Positions 43,626-56,200 of a stretch of DNA of 64,000 nucleotides are shown here, in pieces. The position numbers and the translations under genes are program-made. Each line of letters starts with the position of its first letter. Positions within the stretch are counted from its first letter, which is position 1. The DNA is from Basidiobolus meristosporus CBS 931.73 (taxonomy: Eukaryota; Basidiobolomycota; Basidiobolomycetes; Basidiobolales; Basidiobolaceae), in the NCBI GenBank assembly GCA_002104905.1, contig MCFE01000160.1, positions 1 through 64,000 of the forward strand, given 5' to 3'. The notes under the pieces were generated by a model that was given only the letters and a program-made list of their open reading frames with translations, was not told the origin of the DNA and did no database searches.

Positions 43626-44463
43626 GTAATGCAAAGTTGGGTTGGGTGCAACAAGCAACTAAATTTTATCAGGAAAACTCCACCAAGATATGCCAGATTT
43701 CTCATGGTCACAAGCCAACTTCTACACCATTCAATACGGAATTCACACAAACAAAAGCCAGAGCGCACCTATAAGGGAGACTAGAATCTAGCAGGGAGAA
43801 GGAATATATTGGCTAAATACCAAGAAGTTCTTTGCCAATATTCAGGAGGTATTAATGGCAGAAGTGGCAACAACCAAGCATATGTTTGCAAGATGTATGT
43901 GCTACCAGCAGTACAAGATATATGGCAACTTTGCAAGTATCACACTAAAAAGCCGTAAAGTTGAGATGATAGAAGTATGTCAATTGCGGCAGGTGTGTGC
44001 CTTTGTAAAGGTTAGTAAGCAGGAGGCCATAGTTTTTTTTGATTCAAACTATATGTGGAATACCCAAGGGAAGTAGTGGGTAAGCATATAAAGAAAGGTG
44101 ATTCTACAGTGGAATATATGAATTGCACAAGGGGAGGTAGAAAAAGGAAATACCATTTGGTAAATTGGTACAGTAGCATTATACAGAACCAGCAGCAGGC
44201 TGTCATACTGCCAAGAAAAAGCAATCAGAGTCTTGCTGTGCGGCCGCCAAAATACTGTCAAGTGTCTTGCCATATAAGGCAATTGGAAGTCCTGGCCAAC
44301 TGGATCCACTTATAATAGTAGTAGAGTGCTAAAAGACCGCAACAGTAACATGCAAATATTGTCACAGCACCAATAAAAAATTGTCAAGTTTAATCCCTTT
44401 ATTTGGCTGTAAAATTTGCAAAACACTGTCATGATCTTGTTACAAGATTGTCAGGAGGGTCAC

Positions 44464-44558
44464 CAATTCCAAGCTGCTGTTATTATGATGGTCTCTGAAC
44501 GGGATCTTGACGGATGATCCAGATTGGATCCACCCGTGGGACCAAATTATTTTTCATA
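44464..44558 (+). repeat. Short direct repeat within the DNA transposon, copy 1
   Basis: It shares with 47758-47852 AAGCTGCTG, CTC-TGA.GGGAT, ATTGGATCCAC, and GGGACCAAATTATTTTTCAT. Function unknown; it could be a subterminal repeat or the end of another element. Confidence 0.6.
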
Positions 44559-45690
44559 GAGTAAATGGAAGAATCTGAATTGAAAGCTTTGGCATGAGCT
44601 CAACATCAAGAAGCCAGCAGATGTATGTAAGAGGATATATAGCAAAACAAGTATTGAAGTCAAGTATGAGTCAAGAGTGAGGAGATTTAATGAGGAAGCC
44701 ACATGCAAACAATTCTGCATGCAGATTGCGCATTACAGGCCATATATGTCCATTTGTGCCTCATCTTTGTGAACCAGATTTTGAATAAGTATGTGCTCCA
44801 AATGACTAATGTACTACATGATATATTAGTAGAGCTAAGTGGCTTCCAAGAGCAATACACTCAGGACTCATCAAGGCAGCAGTCCAAAGTATCAGACAGA
44901 GGGCAAGTGAGTACCTTGAGGAACCAGAAGGTGAACTTTAAGAGGAATAATAAAGACTGCAAGCAACATCATCCAGATTGCACCAGCATACCTTGCTGGA
45001 TTTCTTACCATCCTTTGCAACTTCAGCACACTAACACATGTCAGTCCAAATTATGCAAACATCCTTCACAAAAGTGCTCCACATTAAGTCAATGTGGATT
45101 GGGTCAATATGTGCACTTCAGAGAAAAGCCACCAGAACTTGCCAAACTGCTCATTTAGACACAAGTCCATTGGAGTGGACCAATTCACATCATCACATGG
45201 CATCACATCAGACTAACACCTATGGCACTAATACCAATGTTAAAAGAAATATTACCAGATTCAGAAATTAACTTTTTATTGATGTCAAAGAATAAGATAA
45301 TAAGAAAAGTACAAGAGACAGGTGGTTTATCAATGTCAACATAGGTGGAGGGGCTAATATTGGTAGCTTTGCAAGTGATATTGGGAGGGGAACCTTTTGG
45401 TTGAAAATAACAAGGGTGTAGTTATGCTTGAGTAATGAAGGGATGTATTTTTTAAATTTAATGTGGGGGAAACCAACAAGTAGGGGGTTGGAGCAGTTGT
45501 TGTAGGAGAGTTATTTATTCTTATTGTTGGGATGATATTAATGAGCCTGGAAATAGTGGCTAGGTTACCAAGTTTTTGGTATTGTTGTCAAGACCGTAAA
45601 TTTTATAGAAGCCACTTACTTGCATAAGAACAACAAGTTGTTGACCATATTGGTGTTGGTAGAGAGTTAAAAAGTTAAAATACTGGTTGA
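44559..45690. other. Unassigned transposon interior
   Basis: No family motif was seen. One open frame (44703-45158 on plus) is Gln/Cys/His-rich and shows no recognised domain; it is probably non-coding or a degraded second transposon gene. Confidence 0.35.
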
Positions 45691-46570
45691 CAATGGATTC
45701 TTTACTCATATTCAGTATATGAAGGGGTGGATGGGGGTGCAACCAATATAATTGCATGGGGATGGGAATGGGATGGACATGGATAGCTTAGTAGGATATT
45801 TTTTAAAAGATAGGGGGTAACCATATTTGAGCCTTTTTCACCTAGAACTGGCTGAGATTTGCTCAATTTCTGGTTATTGTCCATAGGGGTAACTGTAGGA
45901 TTGCAATTTTCCATTTGGAAGCATCTCAGAATGTCTCTGATGTACTTAGCCTAACTCAGCTCATTTTCTGTGTTGATATGTGCATATGACTCCAATTACA
46001 AGAAAATAGCTCAATTTTCAAAGCTCCTTTGTCTTGAACTTGCTGAAGAGATCTGTTTAAGTGCCTCCTGGTCACTTGTAGCTATTACTTGGTTGTCCAC
46101 ATAAAGAACTAGGATGCTCACACCTTTTTTGAGCTGTTTCATGTGTATACTGTGATCTGCAGTGCTACAACTGAACCCAATTTCTTCTAGATATGTGTCA
46201 ATCTTGTTACACCGTGGTCTAGGTCCCTGTGTAAGCCCATAAAGCAATTTCATAAGCCTACACACCAAATGGGGGCCTTTGATACTAGTCAAACCTTCTG
46301 GTTGCTTCATATATAGCTTCCTGCAAATCCCCACTCAGAAAGGCTGATTTGACATCCATTTTGTGTAGATTTAGACTGTGTAAAGCTACCAAAGCTAGAA
46401 CTGGCATAATGGAGTTAAACTTGGCTACCAGAGCCAATGTTGCCTTAAAAGTCTAGTATTTTGATCTGGGAATAGTGCTTAGCCACCAATCTAGCATAGT
46501 CCTTATCAATGGTACCATTTGAGGTTATCTTGATCTTGTAGACCCATCTACACTTGGTGCTTGAGTTTCA
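45690..46570 (-). pseudogene. RT fragment of a second copia family
   Basis: Minus-strand frames encode VALHSLNLHKMDVKSAFL-like sequence, YMKQPEGL, PHLVCRLMKLLYGLTQGPR, a catalytic box YVDNQVIATSD and MENCNPTVTPMD. The order and motifs are those of copia RT, but the sequence is clearly different from copies A-F. It has internal frameshifts and stops and no LTR nearby. Confidence 0.75.
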
Positions 46571-47757
46571 TACACACAAATATTGAGATCTGTACAATCA
46601 GTAATGGATTTACAACCAACAACTCCAAGAAGTAAAGAGTTTGTATACATCAAAAGTACAATTGCTAGTTGAATCCAGAAGTAAGTAGTGTCAAAGAGAA
46701 GCAATGAGAGATGTGACTAGTATTTCTCCAAATTTCTGCTTATAGGTGGAATGCAAGTACTTCTGGTAGATTTTCCACAATATCCTGGCTGCAACAATTT
46801 CTTGTAGGCAGTGGACCAAGATTTTGTCAAGGATTTTGGCTAAAATCCTCACAATTACTTGCTGCAGAGTGACCTGACTACATGCTGGTAAATACTTACA
46901 CATCCTGCACAACATTGATCCAAAAAAAAGGGCAAAAAATGGATTTTCTCCAGCACAATGGGTGAAACACAGGGGCTGCTTAGCATGAAGATGCAGAGCT
47001 ATGTTTCACACTCTGTGGCCAGGTAGAGGCTCACTTGGCCTCTCTGGCACACTATGGCATCATTTTGCACTCATGGCTCAACGTGGCACTATCCAACAGA
47101 ACAAGTCTACTATACATGTGAGTTTTTTTGAGCATTGTTCCAAAAGAAGTGCTGCAACCTCTTATTGTGCACTTTAATATTCTAAAACTCCAGTAGAGGC
47201 ATTATGATAGTCTTTTGAGCTCTTGATATGCTTACCTGGTCTCTCAGTGGTCTGCTTTTCCCATACTGGCACTCTTTGGGCAACCTAATGCTTCTTTTCT
47301 GCTTGTTTTGAGCTCTCAGCTCATGTCATGACAGGCTCCTGAGGTAGCTGCTTACTTGTATCACTGCCAAATCCTTCACTGCTGCTTTAACTGAGTGCTT
47401 CTGGAAGAACCACACCTTTTCCTTGGTAAATGATGAGCTGGTGCAACTAAGTCTGCCTGCTTTTTTCTTATTCACACTCTTCCATCTACCTGATGTCTCT
47501 TTGATGCTTGTTTGGAGCTTTTGGCCCTGCTGGTAATGGCCTCTTGAGGAAGCCACTGGTTTTTAGCCATTGCACTCTTGTTCTTCTGCCTTTGACTGTT
47601 TCTTCTTTTCTTGAGATACTTTCTTGTCAAACCAATGCTGGCCCAAAATCTGTTTGCCCATTTGAGTCCATGCTAATGTTCAAGAAGCAATACAGCTGTA
47701 ATAATGCCATCAGAAGCTTGCAGTAAGGCTGGCAAAATGCTGTCAAGTTTTGGCCAT
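46571..47757. other. Unassigned transposon-region sequence
   Basis: No recognisable coding domain. Part of it (47630-47790) resembles 59128-59240 (AATCTGTTTG...TAATGTT.A.GAAGCA..., TGGCCAT.A.TCT). Both copies lie near Tnp2 remnants, so it is likely interior sequence of that transposon family. Confidence 0.4.
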
Positions 47758-47852
47758 TAACTCTAAGCTGCTGGTAATATTGAAGTCTCCTGATGGGATT
47801 TGGATAGCCAATTTGGATTGGATCCACTTGCGGGACCAAATTATTTTTCATG
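47758..47852 (+). repeat. Short direct repeat within the DNA transposon, copy 2
   Basis: The partner of 44464-44558, same orientation, ending GGGACCAAATTATTTTTCATGATG. Confidence 0.6.
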
Positions 47853-48476
47853 ATGTCTCTGAGGTATCCAGTTCTGCTAGATTAATGAGAAGTGCCCAAG
47901 TATCTGTATGAAGTCTCAACATAGCCATTTGGGCCATATTTAAAGCATTTAGCAAGAAGTTAAACAGATCCAACATTTACTTTTTAGGTCTGGACTGCAA
48001 TTGTGCACTGGGGGATGGGTATTGTCTGGGTTGTATTAGTGATAAGTTGATACTTGGTATAAGTACCACAGTGACAGATTTGGGTACTTTTGGAGTAGTA
48101 AATTGGCATAAACCTGGTCTTTTATGAGATGTATATGAAAACTAGTAAAATTGTTGAGTTTTCCATTCATTATAAATGATCTGTATTGGATTACATTGAC
48201 ATGGATCAGTTCATATCAATTGCAGATCTCCTATTTGATTATAAACTTGTGAGTACATAATCAAAAAAAATCTCTGCAACATTGATGGTGGATAATATTT
48301 GGAACATATTGACAGGATTCACAGCCATTGATGGATACTTCATCTTAATGCATGGAAAATCAGATAAATTAAGCTGCTTGCACCAAGTCAGTTAATATCT
48401 ATCCACTCAAGCTTGCACCACTTTTGATATGACTTACTTATCTGAATGGTCATTTCTCTTCAATCTCATTACTGCC
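47853..48476. other. Unassigned AT-rich sequence before repeat R2
   Basis: No gene seen. A short stretch (AGGATTCACAGCCA, about 48316-48330) also occurs near 58502, next to the R3 copy, which links this sequence to the same transposon family. Confidence 0.35.
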
Positions 48477-49265
48477 TCTGTGGTAGGGTAAACATACCTC
48501 CCACTGACAAGTTAATTCATATAGCTTTTGTGATGCACTTATCCATATTTTATCTTATTAGTATTATCCCATTCTTCTTTTGCCCAGATTATTAGTATTA
48601 TACCCATATGATGTTTACCATGATTAGTTATTAGCATTAGTTATCCCAGATGTTATTCAGCTTTGTGATCTTTATATGTATCCACATTAGGCAAGTACCT
48701 GTGTCAGTACCCATGACACATGACCTAAGTCTGTGTTACCATCCCTGCCATTTCAATACCATATATGGTATCTCTATGTTGCCCAGGCTTCAAAATGCTG
48801 ATTCCTGATTGGTTTGATGTGATGTGCCTTTTAAAACCTTTTTGGATATTCTTGGTGTGCCATTAGTTCATAGTGATCTTATCTAGAATTCCACTGATGC
48901 CTGAAATTTTCTAAAACCTTGTTGTTAGTAATCACTTGGCAATCAGGAAAAGTATTTAGGGGAAGTCAATCCCTTATCAATAAACCTTCCCTTCTATCAG
49001 TTACACTTCTCCCTTATTGATTAGCAGTTGATCACTGCACCTGCCTTCAATAGTTACATCTCAGACTTGCCATCAAGGAGCTTTTCAGAGTAGTGCACAA
49101 ATCACACAGAGGCCTTTGGAGACACTTGGAGCACCTAGGAAGCTAAAGAAGCAAGAGCTTTTACCATAGTGACATAGTGACAAAGACACCAGCAGTTTAG
49201 ACTCAGCGGTCATTGAACCCATCAGACATCTGACACACCTTGAGTTGTGTAGCTTCTCCCAGGAG
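48477..49265 (+). repeat. Dispersed repeat R2, copy 2; its end is the right inverted terminus
   Basis: About 790 bp, from TGTGGTAGGGTAAACATACC to CTCTACATCACCACACTG. It aligns over its whole length with 59873-60687. Its two ends are imperfect inverted repeats of each other. The last 275 bp pair with the left end at 41917. Confidence 0.75.
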
Positions 49266-49400
49266 TACCTCTACATCACCACACTGCTGGATTTCATTTT
49301 GTCACATTTAAAGAGATCTACACCTAATGCTGTGGACCATCTACCCCAATCTACTCACGGAGATCCCTGGTCAAGCTTCTCTGCTGTGACAAGAACCATT
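49266..49400 (-). repeat. Dispersed repeat R3, copy 2, right part
   Basis: In reverse complement it matches 39905-39970 (GCAGAGAAGCTT, GAGTAGATTGGG, AGATGGTCCACAG). The adjoining half of this repeat lies beyond copia F at 58320, showing that F inserted here. Confidence 0.65.
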
Positions 49401-49749
49401 TGTTGTAAGAGTCTTGGAGATATTGGAAGTGAATGGGAGAACAAGTATATTATGTGGTTTTCACTTAATGATTTATTGAATGTAAAAGTAGTATTTATAC
49501 TTTTACCTGGTCTTGGCATAACAAACACGTAGAATAGGTTAAGGAAGGTCCCAAGAGCATGTGTGCAAAGTTTGGGGCTGTTTGGACAACTTTGAGAATT
49601 TTCATGTTCTGGGTACCTGTTATATTGGTGAAAATATTCTAAGTAAATCCCAACAAGGAATTTGGTCAGTATTCTCTAGAATTTGAAGGTAATGATCTAA
49701 GTGACTAAGTTAGATAAATATTTAGGTGCAAATACAAATAGTTACAACA
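49401..49749 (-). repeat. 3' LTR of copia copy F (349 bp)
   Basis: In plus orientation it reads TGTTGTAAGAGTCTTGG to ATAGTTACAACA. The complement of the polypurine tract (CTCCCACTC) follows at 49750. Confidence 0.92.
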
Positions 49750-49754
49750 CTCCC

Positions 49755-52700
49755 ACTCAGCTAAATGTTTATACTGGTCCTAATGTTGACCTAAGATATT
49801 CAAACTTGTCTCTAGCTAATGGTTTGGTAAATATGTCTGCAATCATTTCATCTGTAGGACATTAAACTAAGCTAGCTAAGTTATTCTCTATAGCTTCACA
49901 TATGAAATGATGTCTGATATCTATATGCCTGGTTCTAGCATGAAAAGTTGGATTTCAACCTAATTGTATACATCCTTGATTATCTTGAAATAAAGTAATA
50001 GGCGTTTTTTGATATAGGCCTAAATCTGTAAAAAGCTTTCCTAGCCGCATTGCTTCTTTTGTAGCTTCACAGGCTGCCATATATTCTGCCTCTGCGTTAG
50101 AAAGTGCTATGGTTGGTTGCTTTCTTGAACTCCACAAAATTGCTCCTTTACAGTAAAGAAAGGTGTATCCTGTGGTGGATCTTCTTTCTTCTAAAAATTT
50201 TGCCCAATCAGCATCAGAGTATCTCACAAGATCCTGTTCTGAATCCTTATAAGTGTATCTTAAGCAGATATCACCAGTTCCTTTTAGGTATCTAAAAATC
50301 CGCTTAACTGCTGCAATATGATCAGATCCATAGTTCTGATTATGTTGGCTGACAACTCCCACTGAATATGAGATATCTAGACGTGTTCTAAGCATGATAT
50401 ACATCAGACTGCTGACCATAGATTGATAAGGAAAGTCAGGGATTTCAGATGGCACCAAGCTCTCTTGATTTGGTTGAGTTTTGACCAAGTTAAGGTTTAT
50501 CTCCATTGGGGTAGCTGTTGGTTTACAGTCTTCCATTTGGTACTTCTTTAGTATATCTTGAATATACTTGAATTGACTTAGGGTGATAGCCTGGGTAACT
50601 CTGTCTATGGAGAACTTAATCCCTAAGTAATAACTAAGTTCTCTTAGATTGGACATTATGAACTCTTTAGATAGGCTAAATTTAGTCTCTTCCAATGTTT
50701 CTAGGTTATTGGCTGCTATAATAAGATCATCCACATATAGAGCTAATAGAACTGGATTTGCTCTATCTGGCTTATAGTATATACTATAGTCAGCATTGCT
50801 CCTTTTGAAACTCAGAGATTCCAAATAAGAATATATCTTGCAATTCCAGGCTCTTGGTAATTGTTTGAGACCATATAGTGACTTTTAAGCTTGCAAACCA
50901 AATGGGGGTTATCTTGGTCAGCAAACCCATCAGGCTGGTCCATATACACGTCCTTGTCAAGTTCTTCATTCAAAAATGCAGCTTTTACATCATTTGATGA
51001 ATAAAAAACTTATATTTGGCTGCAATAGCCAATATTAATCTGAAGGAATTAAACTTGTCTACCAGTGCAAAGGTCTCAGTATAGTCAAGTCCTTTTGTTT
51101 GAGAGTATCCTTTGGCTACAAGTCTTGCTTTGTATCTTTCAATTATACCATCAGCTTGCATTTTGTCTTGTAGACCCATCTGCATCCAATTAATTTTTGG
51201 TTGATTGGTAATTTGACTAAGTCCCAAGTTTGATTTTCCATCAGTGCCTGATATTACTCAGTCATTGCAGATCTCCAAAACTTTGTCTGAGGGCTATTTA
51301 GGGCCTCTTTTCAGTCTGGGGTTCATCAATATGGACTGAATAGGCATAGCCTAAGTTTGTACCCTCATTGATATAGTAATTTGGGCTATTTCTTGTCTGA
51401 CTAGATCTCCAGGCATTTGATACTGGAATGATCACTTCTGGGATATTCATGGGCACTGATTTTGGCTGAACCACAGTTATAGAGTCCTCTGGAGTGAAAA
51501 GAGTTTCATTGTTTTGCTCTGATTCAATCCTGACAATTGGTGAACTTAAGATCAAATTTTCATCATCATCTGATGTCATTATTTGTGAAAAGTTTGGGTT
51601 TTTATCAAACAACACATCCCTGGACTTGATCAGCTTCTTTGCTTTGGTATTGTAGAGACTGTATGCCTTACTCTCATTGCAATTGCCCAAAAATATGCAT
51701 TTTACACTTTTTGGCTCAAATTTTGACTGATTTCCAGGCCGTTTTTTGGCATATGCTGTATACCCAAATATTCTTAGATGCTCTAAACTTGGTATGTATT
51801 CATACCATGCTTCAAATGGAGTAGAATCACAAAGTATTCTGTTATAACTCCTATTTTTGAGGTATATATCAGTGGTAACTGATTCCACCCAAAAATTAAA
51901 AGATAATCTTTGATCATGGATCATAGATTTTGCCATATCAATTATTGATCTGTTAGCACATTCTGCTACTCCATTTTGCTGTGGGGAGTATGGTACAGTA
52001 GTCTCTTGCTTTATCCCATGAATTTTGCAGAAGTGGATGAAGAGTTTTGAGGTACATTCTCCACCATTGTCGGAGCATATTTTCTTGATTTTTCACCAGT
52101 TTCTCACTCCACCATGGCTTTAAGCTCCCTGAACTTAGGCAGAGCTTATTCCTTTCTCTCCATGGAGTAGATCCATGTGTATCTTGTATAATCATCAATA
52201 AAAGTGATTAAATACTTCATCCCACCTAAGGATAAATTTTGCATAGGTCCACACAGACCTGAGTGAATTTGATTAACCCAGAGCTCTTGAACAGCTGTCT
52301 GGCTTGTTTCCCATATATGGAGGCTTCACAGTGGTCCAAATCAGCTGGGGGATCAATTTTTACGCCAGAAAGTAGCTGATCTTTGATCATTTTACGCAAA
52401 TACTCAAAATTGATATATCCAAATCTCCTGTGCCAAAGCATTGGTGTCTCTTCATTTAAGTTACTTATATTGGATTCCAAATATGATGGAATATAAGTCA
52501 ACTTAGATAGATTCTGATCTCTGATACCCAAAGCAATATGGGCACCATTTTGATCAGTGATCTTGCATCCAGAATTGTCAAAGCTGAAACTGAGTCCTTC
52601 TGCAGTGGCCTTGCCTACAGATAGTAGGTTCTTGGCTATTTCTGGTACATAGAGTACTTCTTTAAAGGTCAGTGTATGGCTTCCTTCACTGCTTCTAAGG

Positions 52701-52907
52701 TTTACTTGGATAGTTCTTCTCCCACTGCATTAACTGTCCTATTGTCACCCATGAAAACCTTCTTAATTGGAATTTCTTGATATTGGGTAAAAAGTTCTTT
52801 TGGTGTGTAAAGTGTTGAGATGCTCCAGAGTCAATATACCAAGTCTGAGAATCCTTGCTTGTGGTCAAATTTAGTGCAGATATGAATAATCTCTCTTCAG
52901 TTGTTGC
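49755..52907 (-). pseudogene. Copia pol of copy F (protease to RNase H)
   Basis: Minus-strand order from 52907 down: protease (WYIDSGASQHFTHQK, near 52800), pre-integrase (MLWHRRFGYINF, near 52450), integrase (52260-51300), RT (51230-50350) with intact YVDDLIIAA, and RNase H (STTGYTF, EAEYMAACEATKE). The frame 50824-49955 is open for 289 codons. Frameshifts fall near 52720, 52200, 51950 and 50985. It shares the RT frameshift CATCAAATGATG with A and B. Confidence 0.88.
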
Positions 52908-53256
52908 TGTTGTAAAAATTTGTATTTCCACCTAAATATTCACCTAACTTAGTCACTTAAATCATTACCTTCAAATCCAAGAGAATACTGACCAAAGTCC
53001 TTGTTGGGATTTACTTGGAATATTTTCACCAAAATAACAGGTACCCAGAACATGAAAATTACCAAAGTTGTCCAAGCAGCCCCAAACTTTGCACACATGT
53101 TCTTGGGACCTTCCTTAACCTATTCTATGTGTTTGTTATGCCAAGACCATGTAAAAGTATAAATACTACTTTTACATTCAATAAATCATTAAGTGAAAAC
53201 CACATAATCTACTTGTTCTCCCAATCACTTCCAATATCTCCAAGACTCTTACCACA
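52908..53256 (+). repeat. 5' LTR of copia copy E (349 bp)
   Basis: TGTTGTAAAAATT to CTCTTACCACA (one change in the terminal repeat). It contains the GTAAAAGTA-TATA-TACTTTTAC hairpin and AATAAA, as in copy A. Confidence 0.95.
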
Positions 53257-53260
53257 GGTT

Positions 53261-56200
53261 ATGAGCCCCAAGCTGTCACTCTCTGCAATGTCTACTACTG
53301 CTATTACTGGAATTTTTCCCTCTGCTGAAAAGCTGGATGGATCTAACTACCAAGTGTGGAAGGTGAAGATGAAGATGCTGCTACAAGAAAGAGGCCTTTG
53401 GGATATTGTCATGGGAGAAGAATGCCCTCCTAAAAACGTGGGAGAGGAAGCCTTAAAGTACCAGAAGAAAGAACAAAGTGCCTTTAACTGCATTTGCCTT
53501 AATGTCAAGGACAAATTGCTAACTCAATGCTCAAGAGCAAAAACGGCAGAGTATGCCTGGAAAGAATTAGAAGACACCTACCAGTCATGTTCAGCTGCCA
53601 AGACAATGTATCTGAGACAAAAATCCTTTACTACAAAGATGCTGCCAGGAGAAGAAATGAAAAATCTAATTAATATAATTACCCTGCTGGTAGATGAGAT
53701 GGAATCTGTGGGCGTACCAACTACTGATGCTGATATGATAGTTACCATCCTGAATAGCCTGACGGACAAGTTTTAGGGCCTTGTATGAACCCTAGAGTCC
53801 AGAACTGAAGATTTGACCTTAAGTTACGTATATGGAAGGCTCCTGGATGAAGAATTAAGAAAAACAAGCGCCAATAAGAAGGAAGAAGAAAATGCTTTAA
53901 TAAGCAGTAATAACCAACAAACAAGGTACCCAAGACCCTAAAAAGGCAACAGCAACCTGCTCTGTAACTACTGCAAAAGGAAAGGACACACATCAGACCG
54001 GTGTCTCAAAAAGAAAGATAATCAGCAAAAGAAGCCTGAATATGGAAATACTGAAACAACTGAAGATAGACTACTCATATCTGCACTAAATATGACCACA
54101 AACAAGGATTCTCAGACGTGGTATATTGACTGTGGAGCTTCTCAACACTTTACACACCAAAAAGAACTTTTTACCCAATATCAAGATATTCCAATTAAGA
54201 AGGTTTTCATGGGTGACAATAGAACACTTGATGCAGTGGGAGAAGGAACTATCCAAGTAAATCTAAGAATCAGTGAAGGAAGTCATACACTGACTGTTAA
54301 AGAAGTACCCTATGTACCAGAAATAGCCAAGAACCTACTCTCTGTAAGTAAGGCCACAGCAGAAGGACTCAGTTTCAGTTTTGACAATTCTGGATGCAGG
54401 ATCACTGATCAAAATGGTGCCCATATTGCTTTGGGCATCAGAGTTCAGAATATATACAAGTTGACTTACATTCCATCATATTTGGAGGCCAATATGAGTA
54501 ACTTAAATGAAGAAACACCAATGCTTTGGCACAGGAGATTTGGACACATCAATTTTGATTATTTGCGTAAAAAGATCAAAGATCAGCTAATTTCTGGAGT
54601 GAAAATTGATTCCCCAGCTATTTTTGAGCACTGTGAAGCCTGCATATATGGGGAAATGGCCAGACAACCGTTCAAGAGCTCTGGGCTAATCCAAACTAAG
54701 AAAAAATTAGATCTAATTCACTCAGATCTGTGTGGACCTATGCAAAATTTATCCTTAGGCTGGAGGAAGTATTTAATCACTTTATTGATGATTATACAAG
54801 ATTCACATAGATCTACTTCATGGAGGGAAAGGAAGAAGCTCTGTCTAAGTTCAGGGAGCTTAAAGCCATGGTGGAGAGAGAAACTGGTGAAAAAATCAAG
54901 AAAATATGCTCTGACAATGGTGGAGAATATACGTTAAAACTCTTGATCCACTTCTGCAAAATTCATGGGATAAAGCAAGAGACTACTGTACCATACTCCC
55001 CACAGCAAAATGGAGTAGCAGAACAAGCTAACAGATCAATAAATGATATGGCAAGATCTATGATCTATGACCAAAAATTATCCTATGATTTTTAGGCAGA
55101 ATCAGTTGCCACTGCTGTATGTCTTAAAAATAGGAATTATAACAGAAAACTTCGTGATTCTACTCCATTTGAAGCATGGTATGGATACAGACCAAGTGCA
55201 GAACATCTAAGAATATTTGGGTGTACAGCATATGCCAAAAAACTGACCGGAAATAAGTCAAAATTTGAGCCAAAAAGTGTAAAATGCATATTTTTGGGCT
55301 AATGCAATGAGAGTAAGGCATACAGACTCTATATTACCAAAGCAAAGCAGCTTATCCAGTCCAGCAATGTGTTGTTTGATGAAAATTCAAAATTTTCACA
55401 AAAAATGACATCAGATGATGACAAAAATTTGATCTCAAGTCCACCAATTGTCAGGATTGAATCAGAGCAAAGCAATGAAAATTTTTTCACTCCAGAGGAC
55501 TCCACAACCATGGTTCAGCCAGAATCAGTGCCCAGGAGTATCCCACAAGTGATCATTCCAGTATCAAATGCCCGGAGATCCAATCGGACAAGAAATAGTC
55601 CAAATTACTATATCAATGAGGGTACAAACTTAGCCTATGCCTATTCAGTCCATGTTGATGAACCCCAGATTGTAAAAGAGGCCCTAAATAGCCCTCAGAC
55701 AAAGTTTTGGAGATCTGCAATGACTGAGGAATATCAGGCCTTGATGGAAAATCAATCTTGGGACTTAGTCAAATTACCAATCAACCAAAAATCAATTGGA
55801 TGCAGATGGGTCTTCAAGACATAATACAAGCTGATGGTACAATTGAAAGATACAAAGCAAGACTTGTAGCCAAAGGATAATCTCAAACAAAAGGACTTGA
55901 CTATACTGAGACCTTTGCACTGGTAGATAAGTTTAATTCCTTCAGATTAATATTGGCTATTGCAGCCAAATATAAGTTTTTTATTCATCAAGTGGATGTA
56001 AAAACTGCATTTTGGAATGAAGAACTTGACAAGGACATGTATATGGACCAGCCTGATGGGTTTGCTGACCAAGATAACCCCCATTTGGTCTGCAAGCTTA
56101 AAAGTCACTATATGGTCTCAAACAATCACCCAGAGCCTGGAATTGCAAGATAGATTCTTATTTGGAATCTTTGAGTTTCAAAAGGAGCAATGCTGACTAT

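Larger units (their letters stand above)
41917..49265 (+). mobile_element. Decayed Tnp2-type (CACTA-like) DNA transposon, composite
   Basis: The left end (41917-42175), starting CACTGTTGTGGTGTAGAGG, is closely matched in inverted orientation by 48990-49265, which ends CTCTACATCACCACACTG. The inverted match is about 250 bp. Between them lie a tnp2-like transposase pseudogene (about 42170-43625), short direct repeats and a fragment of a second copia family. The copia D sequence abutting the left end does not resume after the right end, so the right end may belong to a different copy. The span is therefore a proposal. Confidence 0.5.
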
